Source of the DNA: an uncultured cyanobacterium
GTDB taxonomy: Bacteria > Cyanobacteriota > Vampirovibrionia > Vampirovibrionales > JAGQHJ01
Direction of reading: 5' to 3'
DNA length: 34,123 bases
Assembly: GCA_937922745.1 (NCBI GenBank)
Contig: CALAJO010000015.1
Span: 1 to 34,123, forward strand
Shown: positions 25,610 to 34,123 of the stretch, one piece after another
Layout: every line of letters begins with the position of its first letter
How positions within the stretch are numbered: position 1 is the first letter of the stretch
The notes under the pieces: model-generated
Database searches by the model: none
Seen by the model: the letters and a program-made list of their open reading frames with translations, nothing else
Told to the model about the DNA's origin: nothing
Made by a program: the position numbers and the translations under genes

Positions 25610-26299
25610 TTACGCGTAACCCCGACGCTGTAAATCGCGCTTCACTTTATTCAAACCGGATTGCAGAATGCGGGAAATTCTGGAGGGCGAGATGTTGTAT
25701 ATTTCGCCGATTTCGCGCATCTTCATATTTTTGTAAAAGCGGGCTTCCAGGATTTGGCGCTCGCGCTGGGGAAGCTTGCTGATGGATTCCCGCACGACTT
25801 TCGCCATTTCGGTCAGTTCCGCGTTTTCTTCCGGGGTATGGGAACCATCCTTCAATTCCATCGGGTTTTCGGATTCCTGCATCGCATCTGCCGAGAGAAT
25901 GGTTTCATAAACGGCTTCGCGGACATGATCCTTGGAAACTTCGATATCGCTGTCGCCCTCTTCGCCGGAAGCGGATTCTTCAGTCTCTTCCTTGGCGTCC
26001 GACTTCATGGAATACCACTTGTATCGATAGCGCAGCTCGTTGCGTACCGCCCACTTAATGGCCGTGGATAGATACGTGACGTTATACTCGGTGTCCGGGT
26101 TTTGGGTTAACAGCACATGGACGGCAATGGCCCCGATATTCACCAGCTCACTATAATCGATGAGGTGGTTGGGAAGCCGGCTGTATTCAACCCGTGCCAC
26201 TGTTTCAATAAGCTCAACGTAGTCGTAGACTGAACGCTTCTTAGGCTCTTTGGGTTCTTGGGGTTTTTTTGCAGATGGCGAAGACATAAATGCTTTCAT
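25610..26299 (-). CDS. Alternative sigma-70-family factor
   Basis: This 229-residue RNA polymerase sigma factor is of the reduced, group 3/4-like type. Region 2 (about 25-92) has VEYSRLPNHLIDYSELVNIGAIAV and YLSTAIKWAVRNELRYRYKW, the latter holding the -10 recognition part. Region 4 (about 168-225) has KLPQRERQILEARFYKNMKMREIGEIYNISPSRISRILQSG split around the helix-turn-helix. In place of region 3 is a long acidic linker (EETEESASGEEGDSDIE, about 102-160). The family resembles SigF/FliA-type factors, but no anti-sigma gene is adjacent. The first ATG at 26297-26299 has only a weak ribosome binding site; an ATG at residue 5 is possible. Confidence 0.9.
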   Translation of the reverse strand: MKAFMSSPSAKKPQEPKEPKKRSVYDYVELIETVARVEYSRLPNHLIDYSELVNIGAIAVHVLLTQNPDTEYNVTYLSTAIKWAVRNELRYRYKWYSMKSDAKEETEESASGEEGDSDIEVSKDHVREAVYETILSADAMQESENPMELKDGSHTPEENAELTEMAKVVRESISKLPQRERQILEARFYKNMKMREIGEIYNISPSRISRILQSGLNKVKRDLQRRGYA

Positions 26300-26312
26300 T
26301 AACCACTAAGGA

Positions 26313-26328
26313 CAATGGTTTCATTGTA
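26313..26328. promoter_or_regulatory. Short perfect palindrome upstream of the sigma gene
   Basis: ACAATG (26313-26318) and CATTGT (26323-26328) flank a four-base spacer. The right arm overlaps a TACAAT-like -10 hexamer (26324-26329 on the minus strand). It could be an operator for the sigma gene; nothing beyond symmetry and position supports this. Confidence 0.3.
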
Positions 26329-26368
26329 ACGGAAAGTGAAGAACTCGTCATCACTATTTATCACTTAT

Positions 26369-26524
26369 TTAGTGAGAAATAAGATCCTCTAGGAAGTGGG
26401 TTTGCAAAGACTGCCACGATTTGGCGTGCTGGATAAGGCTTTCCGTCATCTGGAGCGTTCTGGCGGAAAGGGGGCGTTTCAGGCGCGATTCGTTCGCCGG
26501 ATAATGGTCAAACTCCATAAACAT
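26369..26524 (-). CDS. Possible 51-residue microprotein
   Basis: A short minus-strand frame opens MFMEFDHYPANESRLKRPLS and ends in a helical, His/Gln-rich stretch (LIQHAKSWQSLQTHFLEDLI). GGGAGAG lies about nine bases upstream of ATG 26522-26524, a good ribosome binding site. It ends in a dyad of TCACTA (26351-26356) and TAGTGA (26370-26375) that overlaps its stop codon. The gene stands upstream of the sigma factor on the same strand, so it might be in the same transcript, for example a small regulator. No homolog is recognised, and it may be a chance frame. Confidence 0.4.
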   Translation of the reverse strand: MFMEFDHYPANESRLKRPLSARTLQMTESLIQHAKSWQSLQTHFLEDLISH

Positions 26525-26699
26525 GAGTTGCGTCTCTCCCTTCTGGGCTAACTCCCATATCAAAATAAAAACCGCAACGCGCCAGGAATTGCGTCGATCT
26601 TAAGAATTGTATATACATTTTATTATTTGTCATGGCAGAGGTTGTTTCATCCGGCATGCAATCTAGGCCATGCGGTCAGTCTGGTTAAGTATGAAGTCT

Positions 26700-27326
26700 C
26701 TAGGCAAAGCGTCTGTATTCAGTCCAATCGCCGTCTTTATATCGTTCGATCCGCGCCACATCCTGCAAAGTATACCCGCCTACTAAATAATATTCCCTTT
26801 CGGTGGCGTTTTTTTCCTCGGTATGCGGACGATTAGGCTCGGCACGGAGGACTGGATCAAATTTGTCTTTTGGTTTGAACGTCACGCGGTACTTTCCTTC
26901 CCGTCCAACTTTTGCATAATTCGGGTTATCCGTAATATCGGTTCGAAAGCCCCCATGGGTTGAACGGTCGCTATTCACCCGCTCCCCGGAAAGTAAGCGC
27001 GTTAACTCGGCTTCGTCAATCAATCGGTACATGGTTCTTTGGGTTTTCCAATCCAGTTGTGGCGCTGCATTGGCTTCCGGTCCTAATATGCTTCCCAACC
27101 AATTCGATACCGTACTTTGTGTATGCTCCATTTGGGCAATGGCGTCAGGCTCTCCCCGCCGGGCAGCCTTAACCAGGTTATTGTAAGCAAGATCTTCCGG
27201 GTCTGTGGTAATCATCTCATCTTCATGCAACGATGCAAACCTCACTTGCCTGAGTGGCACAGCAATAGGCTGAACTTGTTGAACATCGGAAGATTTTGAA
27301 ATTGACAACGGATGCAGCATATCCAT
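26700..27326 (-). CDS. Unknown 208-residue soluble protein
   Basis: No family was recognised. The N-terminus contains PLRQVRFASLHED, loosely like the RFG-motif proteins elsewhere in the window but with alanine in place of glycine. The middle is helical and polar (NNLVKAARRGEPDAIAQMEHTQ). The C-terminal half is basic and Tyr-rich with beta character (GREGKYRVTFKPKDKFDP, EYYLVGGYTLQDVARIERYKDG). No export signal or membrane segment is present. AGGAG lies five bases upstream of ATG 27324-27326, so expression is likely. It is divergent from the arginine dihydrolase pair and 136 or more bases from the microprotein. Confidence 0.7.
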   Translation of the reverse strand: MDMLHPLSISKSSDVQQVQPIAVPLRQVRFASLHEDEMITTDPEDLAYNNLVKAARRGEPDAIAQMEHTQSTVSNWLGSILGPEANAAPQLDWKTQRTMYRLIDEAELTRLLSGERVNSDRSTHGGFRTDITDNPNYAKVGREGKYRVTFKPKDKFDPVLRAEPNRPHTEEKNATEREYYLVGGYTLQDVARIERYKDGDWTEYRRFA

Positions 27327-27482
27327 AAAAGCTCCTGTCTATTCGAGGTGAATATTGTATTAACGCTGTTCAAGAAGATTTCTTGCCCAATGATCACACT
27401 TTGTTGCGATCCATGGACGTTAAGGCTCGTTTTTGATTAGATGGGAAGGAAAGCCCCTTCAAAAACGTGGAGAAATCGTTGC

Positions 27483-27989
27483 ATGCAACCCGCCCAATTA
27501 ACCGTCATCGAACTCACCGGCCATATCATCGACTCCTTGACGCTGGCCAAGGTGATTGACACCATCCAGGCCCACCAGTGCGAATACCAGATTAATGATA
27601 TCCGCATCGGGCGGGAGAAAAACGATTTTTCAACGGCCCAGATATCCCTGTGGGATGGCGATAGCGCAAAGCTCAACGCCCTTTTGGAGCAGTTAAAAAC
27701 CTATGGCGCCAACCCGGTTGAAGAAACCGACATCGAAACCGTGACCTGCCAGCAGGATGGCATCTTGCCACCAAACGGCTATATTCGCTTCAACCCGCCC
27801 ATGGAAGTGAAGCACCAGGGCCAATGGCTGCCGGTTGCCCGCGAGGGCCAGGATCTCACCATCGTGATCGAACCCTCGGGTAAGGCCCGGCTGATCCAGG
27901 TGAGCGCATTGAAAGCAGGCGATCGCTTAGTTGCCGGGAAAAACGGCGTTAAAGTCCTGCCGACTGTAGGAGAAATGGCGTATGCCTAG
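27483..27989 (+). CDS. LOR/SDH-type domain protein (isolated N-subdomain of TIGR00300)
   Basis: This 168-residue protein matches from memory the N-terminal part of the TIGR00300/LOR-SDH conserved region, which forms the C-terminal half of cyanobacterial ArgZ/AgrE and occurs in archaeal ornithine cyclodeaminases. Family-like landmarks are IELTGHIIDSLTLAKVIDTI (9-28), the GREKND segment, DGILPPNGYIRFNPP (92-106) where family members have a DGVLPxGFYSTTNHP pattern, and GQWLPVA (113-119). The ~250-residue Rossmann part that normally follows is missing; the protein simply stops at MAYA. The downstream amidinotransferase gene overlaps it by eight bases. ATG 27483 has GGAG ten bases upstream. It may be a regulatory or oligomerisation subunit for that enzyme. 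Confidence 0.75.
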   Translation: MQPAQLTVIELTGHIIDSLTLAKVIDTIQAHQCEYQINDIRIGREKNDFSTAQISLWDGDSAKLNALLEQLKTYGANPVEETDIETVTCQQDGILPPNGYIRFNPPMEVKHQGQWLPVAREGQDLTIVIEPSGKARLIQVSALKAGDRLVAGKNGVKVLPTVGEMAYA

Positions 27990-28836
27990 CCCCTTGCAGG
28001 AAAACATGCCGAAAACCGGCCCGTTGCAAAATACCGGCAAGCCCCACATCCTGATGAGCCCGCCGGATTACTTTACGGTGGATTACGCGATTAATCCCTG
28101 GATGATTGAAGGCAGCGTGGACAGGGACAATGCCCGCCGCCAGTGGGACAACCTGTATAACGCCATTACTCAGCAAGCCGGTGCAGAAGTGCATATTATC
28201 CCTGCCGTGGAAGGCTTGCCGGACTTGGTGTTTACCGCCAACGCCGCCTTCGTTCACGACGATACCGCGATTATTGCCCATTACAAGTACAAGGAGCGCC
28301 AGCCGGAAGAGCCGTTCTGCGAAGAATGGTTCCGCAACAACGGGTATCGCACCGTTACCCTGCCGGAGGATCTCTTCTTCGAAGGGGCCGGGGATGCGCT
28401 AAAGTGGCAGGACAGGGTGTTTGCCGGCTACCGGACCCGCACCGATATTATTTCCCACCAGGTGATTACCCGCGAAACCGGCTTGCCCGTCTTATCGATG
28501 GAGCTGGTGGACAATCGCTTCTACCATATCGATGTTTGCATCTGCCCGCTTTACGACGGGCATTTTATCTATTTCCCCGGCGCGTTTGATGAGTACGGCC
28601 TGCGCGTCATCGAAGCCAACATCCCGGAATCCAAGCGCGTGCCCGTCACCGCGGAGGAAGCGGCCCGTTTTGCCTGCAATGCCGTCAATATTAACGATAC
28701 GGTCATTTTCAACAAAGGCTCCGATCGCCTGGCCGAAGAACTCCAGTCGAGGGGATTCCAGGTGATCCAGGTGGATTTAAGCGAATTTCTCAAGTCCGGT
28801 GGCTCCTCCAAGTGCCTCACCCTGCGGATTGCCTAG
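27982..28836 (+). CDS. ArgZ/DDAH-family arginine amidinohydrolase
   Basis: This 284-residue guanidino-modifying enzyme resembles the N-terminal domain of cyanobacterial ArgZ/AgrE, which turns arginine into ornithine, CO2 and ammonia. Landmarks are MSPPDYFTVDYAINPWM (25-41), PDLVFTANAAFV (80-91), KERQPEEPF, FFEGAGDAL (132-140) with E134 and D138, H182 in FYHIDVCICP, and the nucleophile C278 in SGGSSKCLTL. All catalytic positions known for the fold are present. The ordinary DDAH family acts on methylarginines; the INPWM and ERQPEEPF motifs favour ArgZ. It is coupled by an eight-base overlap to the LOR-domain gene. Activity on arginine would feed nitrogen remobilisation; this is inferred. Confidence 0.87.
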   Translation: MPSPLQENMPKTGPLQNTGKPHILMSPPDYFTVDYAINPWMIEGSVDRDNARRQWDNLYNAITQQAGAEVHIIPAVEGLPDLVFTANAAFVHDDTAIIAHYKYKERQPEEPFCEEWFRNNGYRTVTLPEDLFFEGAGDALKWQDRVFAGYRTRTDIISHQVITRETGLPVLSMELVDNRFYHIDVCICPLYDGHFIYFPGAFDEYGLRVIEANIPESKRVPVTAEEAARFACNAVNINDTVIFNKGSDRLAEELQSRGFQVIQVDLSEFLKSGGSSKCLTLRIA

Positions 28837-28846
28837 CTTGCCGCAG

Positions 28847-29206
28847 ATGACCCGGCTGGAGAAGCGATATAAAAGCCTACTGGCTGTGCTTCTTCTGCTT
28901 GTCGTTGTTGTCGAGTTGATTTTAACCCGAGCCTGGTTGTTGGATCAGCGCGGGATCCAGGGCGCGTTGTGGCATTTCTTCCAGCAATTGCGGATTGAGC
29001 CGCTTTACCAAATCACCATGGTCGATTTTACCGCCGTGGCCTTGCTGGTATTCTGCTGGATGGCCTGGGATAGTAAACGCAGAGGCCATTGGGCGAGGGC
29101 ATGGTTGTGGCTGCCGCTTTTCATTCTATATCCCTCGATGGGGCTGCTGTGCTATCTCCTGACCCGCAGGGGTTGGGAATTTCCATTCCCTCAAGATGAG
29201 GCTTAA
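28847..29206 (+). CDS. Small membrane protein, DUF2834-like
   Basis: A 119-residue inner-membrane protein with three hydrophobic segments: KSLLAVLLLLVVVVELIL (9-26), MVDFTAVALLVFCWMAW (57-73) and WLWLPLFILYPSMGLLCYLL (86-105). The arrangement FFQQLRIEPLYQI, then a helix, a short basic loop and the PLFILYP helix, is reminiscent of the DUF2834 family, whose function is unknown. The match is from memory and weak. It begins ten bases after the arginine amidinohydrolase stop and is therefore the third gene of that operon. The frame is open further upstream within the previous gene, but ATG 28847 is the sensible start. Confidence 0.65.
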   Translation: MTRLEKRYKSLLAVLLLLVVVVELILTRAWLLDQRGIQGALWHFFQQLRIEPLYQITMVDFTAVALLVFCWMAWDSKRRGHWARAWLWLPLFILYPSMGLLCYLLTRRGWEFPFPQDEA

Positions 29207-29280
29207 CACCAATTCCGAACCCCCTATTTTGGCCCAATTATTGTAGAACTTCACATTTTATTATATATAAGGCCAGAAGA

Positions 29281-29309
29281 TTGACGTGTTATCCTTTTTA
29301 TTCTAAATT
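29281..29309 (+). promoter_or_regulatory. Putative promoter for the VRFG protein gene
   Basis: TTGACG (29281-29286) and TAAATT (29304-29309) are spaced by 17 bases. Predicted transcription starts near 29316, which is exactly where a stable hairpin begins (29317-29341). The weak -10 hexamer keeps confidence moderate. Confidence 0.45.
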
Positions 29310-29316
29310 TAAAGCG

Positions 29317-29341
29317 GCTTTGTGGAGGGGTTCCACAAAGC
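29317..29341 (+). promoter_or_regulatory. 5'-terminal mRNA hairpin
   Basis: GCTTTGTGGA (29317-29326) pairs perfectly with TCCACAAAGC (29332-29341) around GGGGT. It falls between the putative promoter and the ATG at 29370 and has no following T-tract, so it is not a terminator. Hairpins at the very 5' end stabilise bacterial messages; that role here is inference. Confidence 0.55.
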
Positions 29342-29369
29342 ATTGGGTAATCTTACAAAAGGGATGGAT

Positions 29370-29981
29370 ATGTTATCTGCCGTTAGATTTGGCGCTCAGT
29401 ACCGATTTGTGCCACATAATACCGTGAATCCGCGTGAGATGTTTGATCGCTCCCGTTGGGACGATGAAGATGAGCCCGGAATGGATGCCAGAACATTTAA
29501 CGATTATTTCCGACATATCCTGGCACAAAGGCAAATCAGCGTCCAAAAGCCTTGGGATCAATTTTTGAAAATTAATGAGCAGACGGCGGAAATTATCCTG
29601 GATACGGATAGCCCAGATAATACCCATACATCTATCGCTGCCGACAAGAGTGTCCTTAAGGCGTTTTCCTGGGTCCTCTTTACCTTAACCGGCGACAGAA
29701 CCTTTTTTGACAAGGTCAAACAGCTGCTGGCTCAAGCCGACAAGCAAAAAACGTATCCCTCTAATACCGCCGATATCAGCGATGAAGAACGCACCTTTGT
29801 TTTTAAGCAGGATATTCTCCGGGAATCAATTATTGGTGAAATGCAAGACATGACGGGCTGTAATGAAGCCCCCGTCCGAAGAAGACGGCCCAGAGCAACG
29901 GCGATGCCAGCCGCAGATGGTGGTAATACCGGCAGAGTTCACTTTTCTACGATAACCGTTAGCCCAAACCATATTGCCTAG
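29370..29981 (+). CDS. VRFG-motif protein, unknown function
   Basis: A 203-residue protein that begins MLSAVRFGAQYRFVPHN. The MLSA and RFG elements echo the start of paralog C at 18478 (MLSAPALSSPRFGQRR), although the rest of the two proteins does not align. The body is polar and helical (ARTFNDYFRHILAQRQ, KSVLKAFSWVLFTLTGDRTF). A basic cluster, VRRRRPRA, lies near residue 170, followed by a Gly/Ala-rich tail. No signal peptide or membrane segment is seen. ATG 29370 has AAAGG about seven bases upstream, better placed than for the ATG two codons earlier. Its stop codon abuts that of the convergent Gln-rich gene, with no base between. Confidence 0.72.
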   Translation: MLSAVRFGAQYRFVPHNTVNPREMFDRSRWDDEDEPGMDARTFNDYFRHILAQRQISVQKPWDQFLKINEQTAEIILDTDSPDNTHTSIAADKSVLKAFSWVLFTLTGDRTFFDKVKQLLAQADKQKTYPSNTADISDEERTFVFKQDILRESIIGEMQDMTGCNEAPVRRRRPRATAMPAADGGNTGRVHFSTITVSPNHIA

Positions 29982-30488
29982 TTATTTGGAACTGTTTTGC
30001 CCGGCATTGTTCTGGCTGGCTTCCACGGTGCGCTTGGTAAACAGGTCGCTTTGGGCAAAGTCGTTCTTCTCGCGCACCTCTTTTTCTTCCGTCTTGTCCT
30101 TCTTATGACTGAAGAAAAAGGATAAGATCCGGCTCACGGTAGCTTCCATAGCCTGCCGGGGCAGTTGAAGCATCTGGCCAAGCGCCCGCGGCACGGTTTG
30201 AAAGGGCTGCGCAATAAACTGCATCATGTTCTGGAAGGGCGTGGCAATCAGCAGATTAAAAGCCCGTTGTATCAGGTTGGCCGGTTGCTGCGGCATCGGT
30301 TGTGTCTGCTGGAGATTCGCCGGGTTTAACTGCTGATACTGTTGCTGACGTTGCAGGTTATCCATGCGATATTGCATCACCCGTTCCTGGTTGCGTTCCT
30401 GCGCCAGCGCCGAATCATAGCCCTTCTTGTCCAGATAGCTGAAGCCTTCGCAATATTGCAGGAATTTCGATATTTGTAAGCCTGTCAT
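29982..30488 (-). CDS. Glutamine-rich protein of unknown function
   Basis: A 168-residue soluble protein. Residues 1-35 are a folded-looking start (TGLQISKFLQYCEGFSYLDK). Residues 36-70 are a Gln-rich segment (NLQRQQQYQQLNPANLQQTQ). About 70-125 is an amphipathic helical region rich in Phe, Gln and Met (FNLLIATPFQNMMQFIAQPF). The end is highly charged (SHKKDKTEEKEVREKNDF). No family was recognised. It resembles the Gln-rich tail proteins at 8946 and 23397 in composition. It has a promoter with an extended -10 (30615-30642) and a leader of about 120 bases. The convergent neighbour's stop codon touches its own. Confidence 0.72.
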   Translation of the reverse strand: MTGLQISKFLQYCEGFSYLDKKGYDSALAQERNQERVMQYRMDNLQRQQQYQQLNPANLQQTQPMPQQPANLIQRAFNLLIATPFQNMMQFIAQPFQTVPRALGQMLQLPRQAMEATVSRILSFFFSHKKDKTEEKEVREKNDFAQSDLFTKRTVEASQNNAGQNSSK

Positions 30489-30614
30489 GGGGCGAGTGCT
30501 CCATAAACCTTACTCTAATCCGCCGAAAACACTTCGAATCGATTAATACAGCCTCTACAACGTGGCAGTTCCGTTCTCCAAATCCAATGCAACTGCCGGG
30601 TTAAATTGCCTTTT

Positions 30615-30642
30615 ATTATAGCAAATTGCAGCCTGATGCAAA
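30615..30642 (-). promoter_or_regulatory. Extended -10 promoter for the Gln-rich gene
   Basis: On the minus strand TTTGCA (30637-30642) is followed by 16 bases and TATAAT (30615-30620), preceded by TGC, an extended -10 element. Transcription would start near 30608, about 120 bases before the ATG at 30486-30488. Confidence 0.55.
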
Positions 30643-30694
30643 TACCTCTTAACCATTCCATAGTGAAGAAATGTCCAAGCGTAGCTGAAGCTTA

Positions 30695-30715
30695 CCCCCA
30701 CCCTAGCCCTCCCCC
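30695..30715 (-). other. G-quadruplex motif, left arm
   Basis: The minus strand carries four G-runs (5, 3, 3 and 5) separated by loops of A, CTA and T, the standard pattern for an intramolecular G-quadruplex. It is the mirror partner of the motif at 30879-30899 in the same inverted repeat. Confidence 0.6.
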
Positions 30716-30878
30716 ACTGCGTGGGAGAGGGGATAAATTGGGCTTTCACTACGGCTGATCTATCTCCACTCTAACCCTCGCTGCGCAGAGGAATTTAGGT
30801 ATGGATTTCGCTGGCGCAAGTGGCAGCTTGATTCAACCAAATTCGCTACAACTAAGTGATGTCCCCTCTCCCGGAAAC

Positions 30879-30899
30879 GGGGGAGGGTTAGGGTGGGGG
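30879..30899 (+). other. G-quadruplex motif, right arm
   Basis: Four G-runs (5, 3, 3 and 5) occur on the plus strand with loops A, TTA and T. The motif includes a GGGTTAGGG core like telomeric repeats. It lies 32 bases beyond the gyrB stop codon, on the strand opposite to the gyrB message. Confidence 0.6.
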
Positions 30900-30930
30900 T
30901 AAGCTTTAACCCACGCTTGGAACCCTATGC

Positions 30931-33685
<2,755 letters not shown>

Positions 33686-34009
33686 GTGACTACTAAAGCT
33701 AAGGCTACATTGAATATCCTAAACCCAGTAGAATTCAGATTTTCAGCCAGTGGCGGTCATCCATTATCTCTAGGCATTGAGTTATATGATTACATAAAAA
33801 GTATAAATGCAGGGAAGCCAACTTTAATGCCGTTAGACGCCATAGCATTATTCGGCGGCGGCGCTTTAAGCTATCGACACTTAGTTAAGATGGAACAAAC
33901 ATTACATCGGATTGAGGCCAAGCTAGGTGAATTAAAACAGAATTTAGCTCAATTGCAGGACGCCAGCTTAAGCCAAGGGATTATTAGAACTAGTCCGGTA
34001 AGTATTTGA
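33686..34009 (+). CDS. AT-rich orphan ORF, 3' end replaced by an insertion sequence
   Basis: This 107-residue frame starts at GTG 33686 (weak ribosome binding site AGG). Residues 1-60 include ILNPVEFRFSASGGHPLSLG and a mixed helix/strand region; residues 65-96 form a coiled coil (LVKMEQTLHRIEAKLGELKQ). The last ten or so residues (GIIRTSPVSI) are read from the edge of the IS5-like element, whose transposase stop lies at 33990-33992 on the other strand. The native C-terminus is thus probably lost. The gene is AT-rich compared with its neighbours. No family was recognised. Confidence 0.5.
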   Translation: MTTKAKATLNILNPVEFRFSASGGHPLSLGIELYDYIKSINAGKPTLMPLDAIALFGGGALSYRHLVKMEQTLHRIEAKLGELKQNLAQLQDASLSQGIIRTSPVSI

Positions 34010-34123
34010 GCAGGATGCGAATGCAAGCGAGTTGCCAGAAGGCTTTGTAACGGCTCACATAGTTTTCTAATCGTATCTCCAAACGCTTGAACCAGCCCAA
34101 CCAGGCAAAAGCACGCTCAACCA
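33977..34123 (-). mobile_element. Right-edge IS5-family insertion sequence (partial)
   Basis: The element is identified by its transposase C-terminus (33990-34123). Its terminus is placed near 33977 because transposase stops in this family normally lie within tens of bases of the end; the terminal inverted repeat could not be confirmed with only one end present. It runs off the window. Confidence 0.6.
33990..34123 (-). CDS. IS5-family transposase, C-terminal fragment
   Basis: The minus-strand frame entering from the right edge reads VERAFAWLGWFKRLEIRLE, then NYVSRYKAFWQLACIRIL, and stops at TAG 33990-33992 (43 residues visible). The ERAFAWL...R....E pattern is the last part of the DDE catalytic domain of IS5-family (IS427/IS1031-like) transposases, where the glutamate of VERxFAWL is the third catalytic acid. 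The rest of the gene lies outside the window, so intactness is unknown. Confidence 0.88.
   Translation of the reverse strand, partial: VERAFAWLGWFKRLEIRLENYVSRYKAFWQLACIRILLKYLPD

Larger units (their letters stand above)
30674..30921. mobile_element. MITE-like inverted-repeat element
   Basis: A 248-base stretch has imperfect terminal inverted repeats of about 60 bases (30674-30733 and 30862-30921). The outer nine bases, TCCAAGCGT, are exact complements. After a five- or six-base variable part the repeat resumes at AAGCTTACCCCC and runs through CCCTAACCCTCCCCC-like sequence with one mismatch, then a variable part and GGGAGAGGGGA. The middle 30734-30861 contains no coding frame. This is the form of a non-autonomous miniature element or a large bacterial interspersed repeat. 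It ends nine bases from the gyrB stop codon, so it may also serve as the gyrB transcript end. Confidence 0.7.

Noticed and set aside
28847-29206. Third gene of the arginine operon as an amino acid exporter
   Set aside because: Three short hydrophobic segments and 119 residues do not fit known exporters such as LysE; only a weak DUF2834 resemblance is seen.
30555-30749. 64-residue minus-strand frame
   Set aside because: It runs through the MITE-like repeat and across the promoter of the Gln-rich gene; it is better explained as noncoding.
30674-30921. CRISPR or tRNA gene
   Set aside because: The repeats are a single inverted pair, not direct repeats with spacers, and no cloverleaf can be drawn.

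Overview
The window is about 34 kb of mid-GC bacterial chromosome, gene-dense, with short overlaps inside operons. It is flanked on both sides by pieces of insertion sequences: the start of an unidentified element at 1-~183 and the C-terminus of an IS5-like transposase at 33990-34123. The assembly may simply have broken at these repeats. The gene content (flagellin-type Maf glycosyltransferase, SpoIID-like amidase enhancer, ComEC, QueE, a cyanobacterial-type ArgZ arginine dihydrolase relative, and many lineage-specific proteins) suggests a free-living or predatory flagellated bacterium. The ArgZ-type enzyme and the many short N-terminal 'RFG' proteins make a non-photosynthetic relative of Cyanobacteria (Vampirovibrionia/Melainabacteria) my best guess. 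That is an inference, not something a marker gene here proves.

Layout. 1-1637: an oligopeptide-type ABC permease pair (minus strand) whose second gene is cut by the left insertion sequence. 1817-4494: ComEC with a degenerate nuclease-like tail, then a small exported coiled-coil protein. 4500-7944: a soluble six-PAS histidine kinase coupled to a single-domain response regulator. 7945-8945: a regulatory stretch with a clear promoter, a small acidic protein gene and a strong terminator. 8946-14482: an unknown 401-residue protein, QueE, a Tat-lipoprotein flavin oxidoreductase and a SpoIID-domain protein. 14763-17022: bifunctional NAD(P)HX repair enzyme and a HEAT-repeat protein. 17028-23144 (minus): Maf glycosyltransferase, PseG-like protein, SpsF-like cytidylyltransferase and HAD phosphatase, followed in tight linkage by three tandem paralogous small proteins that begin with an RFGQ(R/H)R motif. 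23397-25588: a Pro/Gln-rich protein with a HEAT-like core plus a membrane protein. 25610-27326: a compact alternative sigma factor, a possible microprotein and an unknown protein. 27483-29206: a split arginine dihydrolase/LOR-domain pair and a small membrane protein. 29370-30488: two convergent unknown genes, one with an N-terminal VRFG motif. 30674-30921: a MITE-like inverted-repeat element with two G-quadruplex-type arms. 30931-33378: gyrB. 33686-34009: an AT-rich orphan ORF apparently truncated by the right insertion sequence.

The most interesting candidate system is the 17028-23144 operon: a sugar-activation/flagellin-glycosylation set translationally coupled to three diverged copies of an unrecognised small protein family. 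The N-terminal motif recurs in an unlinked gene at 29370. Second is the separation of arginine dihydrolase (ArgZ/AgrE) into an isolated LOR-type N-subdomain and an intact amidinotransferase, in reversed order and without the ornithine cyclodeaminase Rossmann part.
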